NCBI GenBank assembly: GCA_035433705.1
Contig: DAORVK010000038.1
Coordinates: 1 to 27,331 of the forward strand
DNA from: CADEFQ01 sp035433705
GTDB taxonomy: Bacteria > Pseudomonadota > Gammaproteobacteria > Steroidobacterales > Steroidobacteraceae
DNA length: 27,331 bases
Direction of reading: 5' to 3'
Shown here: piece after piece, positions 26,705 through 27,331 of the stretch
Position numbering within the stretch: the stretch's first letter is position 1
How the letters are laid out: each line of letters opens with the position of its first letter
Notes under the pieces: generated by a model
Seen by the model: only the letters and a program-made list of their open reading frames with translations
Told to the model about the DNA's origin: nothing
Database searches by the model: none
Position numbers and translations under genes: made by a program

Positions 26705-26950
26705 TCACACCGCGCCCCACCACTCGACGAACTCTGCGAACTGGATGGCGTTGTCGTGGTCTGTGTCGATCTCCAGGAACCCGATGCGGCACTCCTCTTG
26801 AGACATGCCCGCATCGAGTGCGCCGAGAAACTGCACGAACTCGTCGAACTCCATCAGGCCGTCACGGTTGCGGTCGAAGTGCCGGAAGTCTTCGCGTAAC
26901 CTCGCCCCATTCATGTCTTCCGGCTGTTCCGGGCTGCTCTTCGCTGGCAT
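26705..26950 (-). CDS. Small EF-hand calcium-binding protein
   Basis: An 81-residue soluble protein with a pair of EF-hands. Loop 1 is DRNRDGLMEFDE and loop 2 is DTDHDNAIQFAE; both have acidic residues at positions 1, 3 or 5 and Glu at 12, although loop 2 has Asn in place of the usual Gly at position 6. ATG 26950 is chosen because GGAGAAAG lies directly upstream. The longer start at 27007 would span a TACAAT box (26987-26982) that looks like a -10 element. No signal peptide, so a cytoplasmic calcium sensor or buffer is suggested. Neighbours are hsp20 downstream and a transposase remnant upstream. Confidence 0.8.
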   Translation of the reverse strand: MPAKSSPEQPEDMNGARLREDFRHFDRNRDGLMEFDEFVQFLGALDAGMSQEECRIGFLEIDTDHDNAIQFAEFVEWWGAV

Positions 26951-27131
26951 CGCTTTCTCCGTCTTCGTGATCCAGCCTGACATTGTACGCCGCGCGAACT
27001 GGTTCATCGCTCAAGGGGACCCGGGGGGTGAGAAACGCGCTGAATGCCTGCAACGGCAGGCACGCTCGAAATGTATCCACATGGCACACTCCAAAAGCAT
27101 TTGTTACCAAGCATGTCATGCGCATCTTCAT

Positions 27132-27331
27132 ATGAAGGCGAAGGATATCCGCTGCGTGTACCGTACGGTGACGGGGCGCAATCCTTTGCAGCTGGGCTTT
27201 CCGTTTGCGCTGTGGACGCGTTCGATGATTGCGCGGCTGATCTTCAAACGCTCGGAGGTTCGGCTGAGCCTGGTGTCGGCAGGACGGTTGCTGGCACAGC
27301 TGGGGCTGACGTGTCAGAAGCCCTTGTGGCG
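27132..27331 (+). mobile_element. 5'-truncated IS630-family transposase, running off the window
   Basis: The translated stretch KAKDIRCVYRTVTGRNPLQLGFPFALWTRSMI...RLSLVSAGRLLAQLGLTCQKPLWR matches the second helix-turn-helix (winged-helix) region of IS630-type transposases. In the intact family this segment is preceded by about 70-80 residues, including the first HTH, which are not found upstream. The DDE catalytic domain would lie beyond the window end. No terminal inverted repeat is visible on the left side. The ATG at 27132 is most likely an internal codon position, so this is a remnant or a 5'-deleted copy. Confidence 0.75.

Overview
The window is high-GC Gram-negative DNA, densely packed with short or overlapping gene junctions. 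The signs are lipoprotein and Sec signal peptides, an RND tripartite pump with an outer-membrane channel, and an SQR whose C-terminus resembles the Acidithiobacillus type. I read it as a proteobacterium, probably a gammaproteobacterium (Steroidobacterales/Xanthomonadales-like). That placement is inference and low confidence.

Left part (1-5080). A propionyl-CoA-type carboxylase pair (pccB, pccA) is followed by a decayed hipBA toxin-antitoxin locus on the minus strand. HipB is intact and has a clear 18-bp inverted-repeat operator. HipA has an in-frame stop, a large internal deletion and a missing C-terminus. A tRNA-Arg(ACG) follows. Bases 4794-4954 show nothing recognisable. At the extreme left edge is a strong hairpin and a possible 36-residue membrane peptide.

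Centre (5170-15075). This is the most interesting part: two divergent transcription blocks whose intergenic promoters carry the same palindrome, ATTAG-N6-CTAAT. Block A is DUF2892 / lipoprotein MFP adaptor / RND pump on the minus strand, diverging from a TolC-like channel that carries an N-terminal Tll0287-like (DUF3365) haem domain with a CLACH motif. Block B is sqr / osmC / trxC on the minus strand, diverging from a SqrR/BigR-type ArsR repressor (cysteines 38 and 104) and a SAM methyltransferase. I propose one persulfide-sensed regulon. In it sulfide is oxidised by SQR, persulfides are reduced or handled by OsmC, TrxC and the methyltransferase, and a haem-equipped tripartite pump exports a related compound. 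The shared operator and the fusion are seen directly; the function is inferred.

Right-centre (15154-19179). A four-gene minus-strand operon for flavin-based extracytoplasmic electron transfer: small PepSY protein, DUF2271 protein with a TGAS motif that could be an ApbE target, a PepSY-TM/flavodoxin/FNR fusion reductase, and ApbE.

Right part (19323-27331). A stress-type island. A VTT membrane protein, zinc alcohol dehydrogenase and P-type ATPase form a minus-strand operon that diverges from an orphan PAS hybrid histidine kinase. Hsp20, DUF2934 and PilZ genes, preceded by a small EF-hand protein gene, converge on the kinase. The window ends inside a 5'-truncated IS630-type transposase. Bases 19180-19322 hold the leader of the PepSY operon; I see no confident promoter there.
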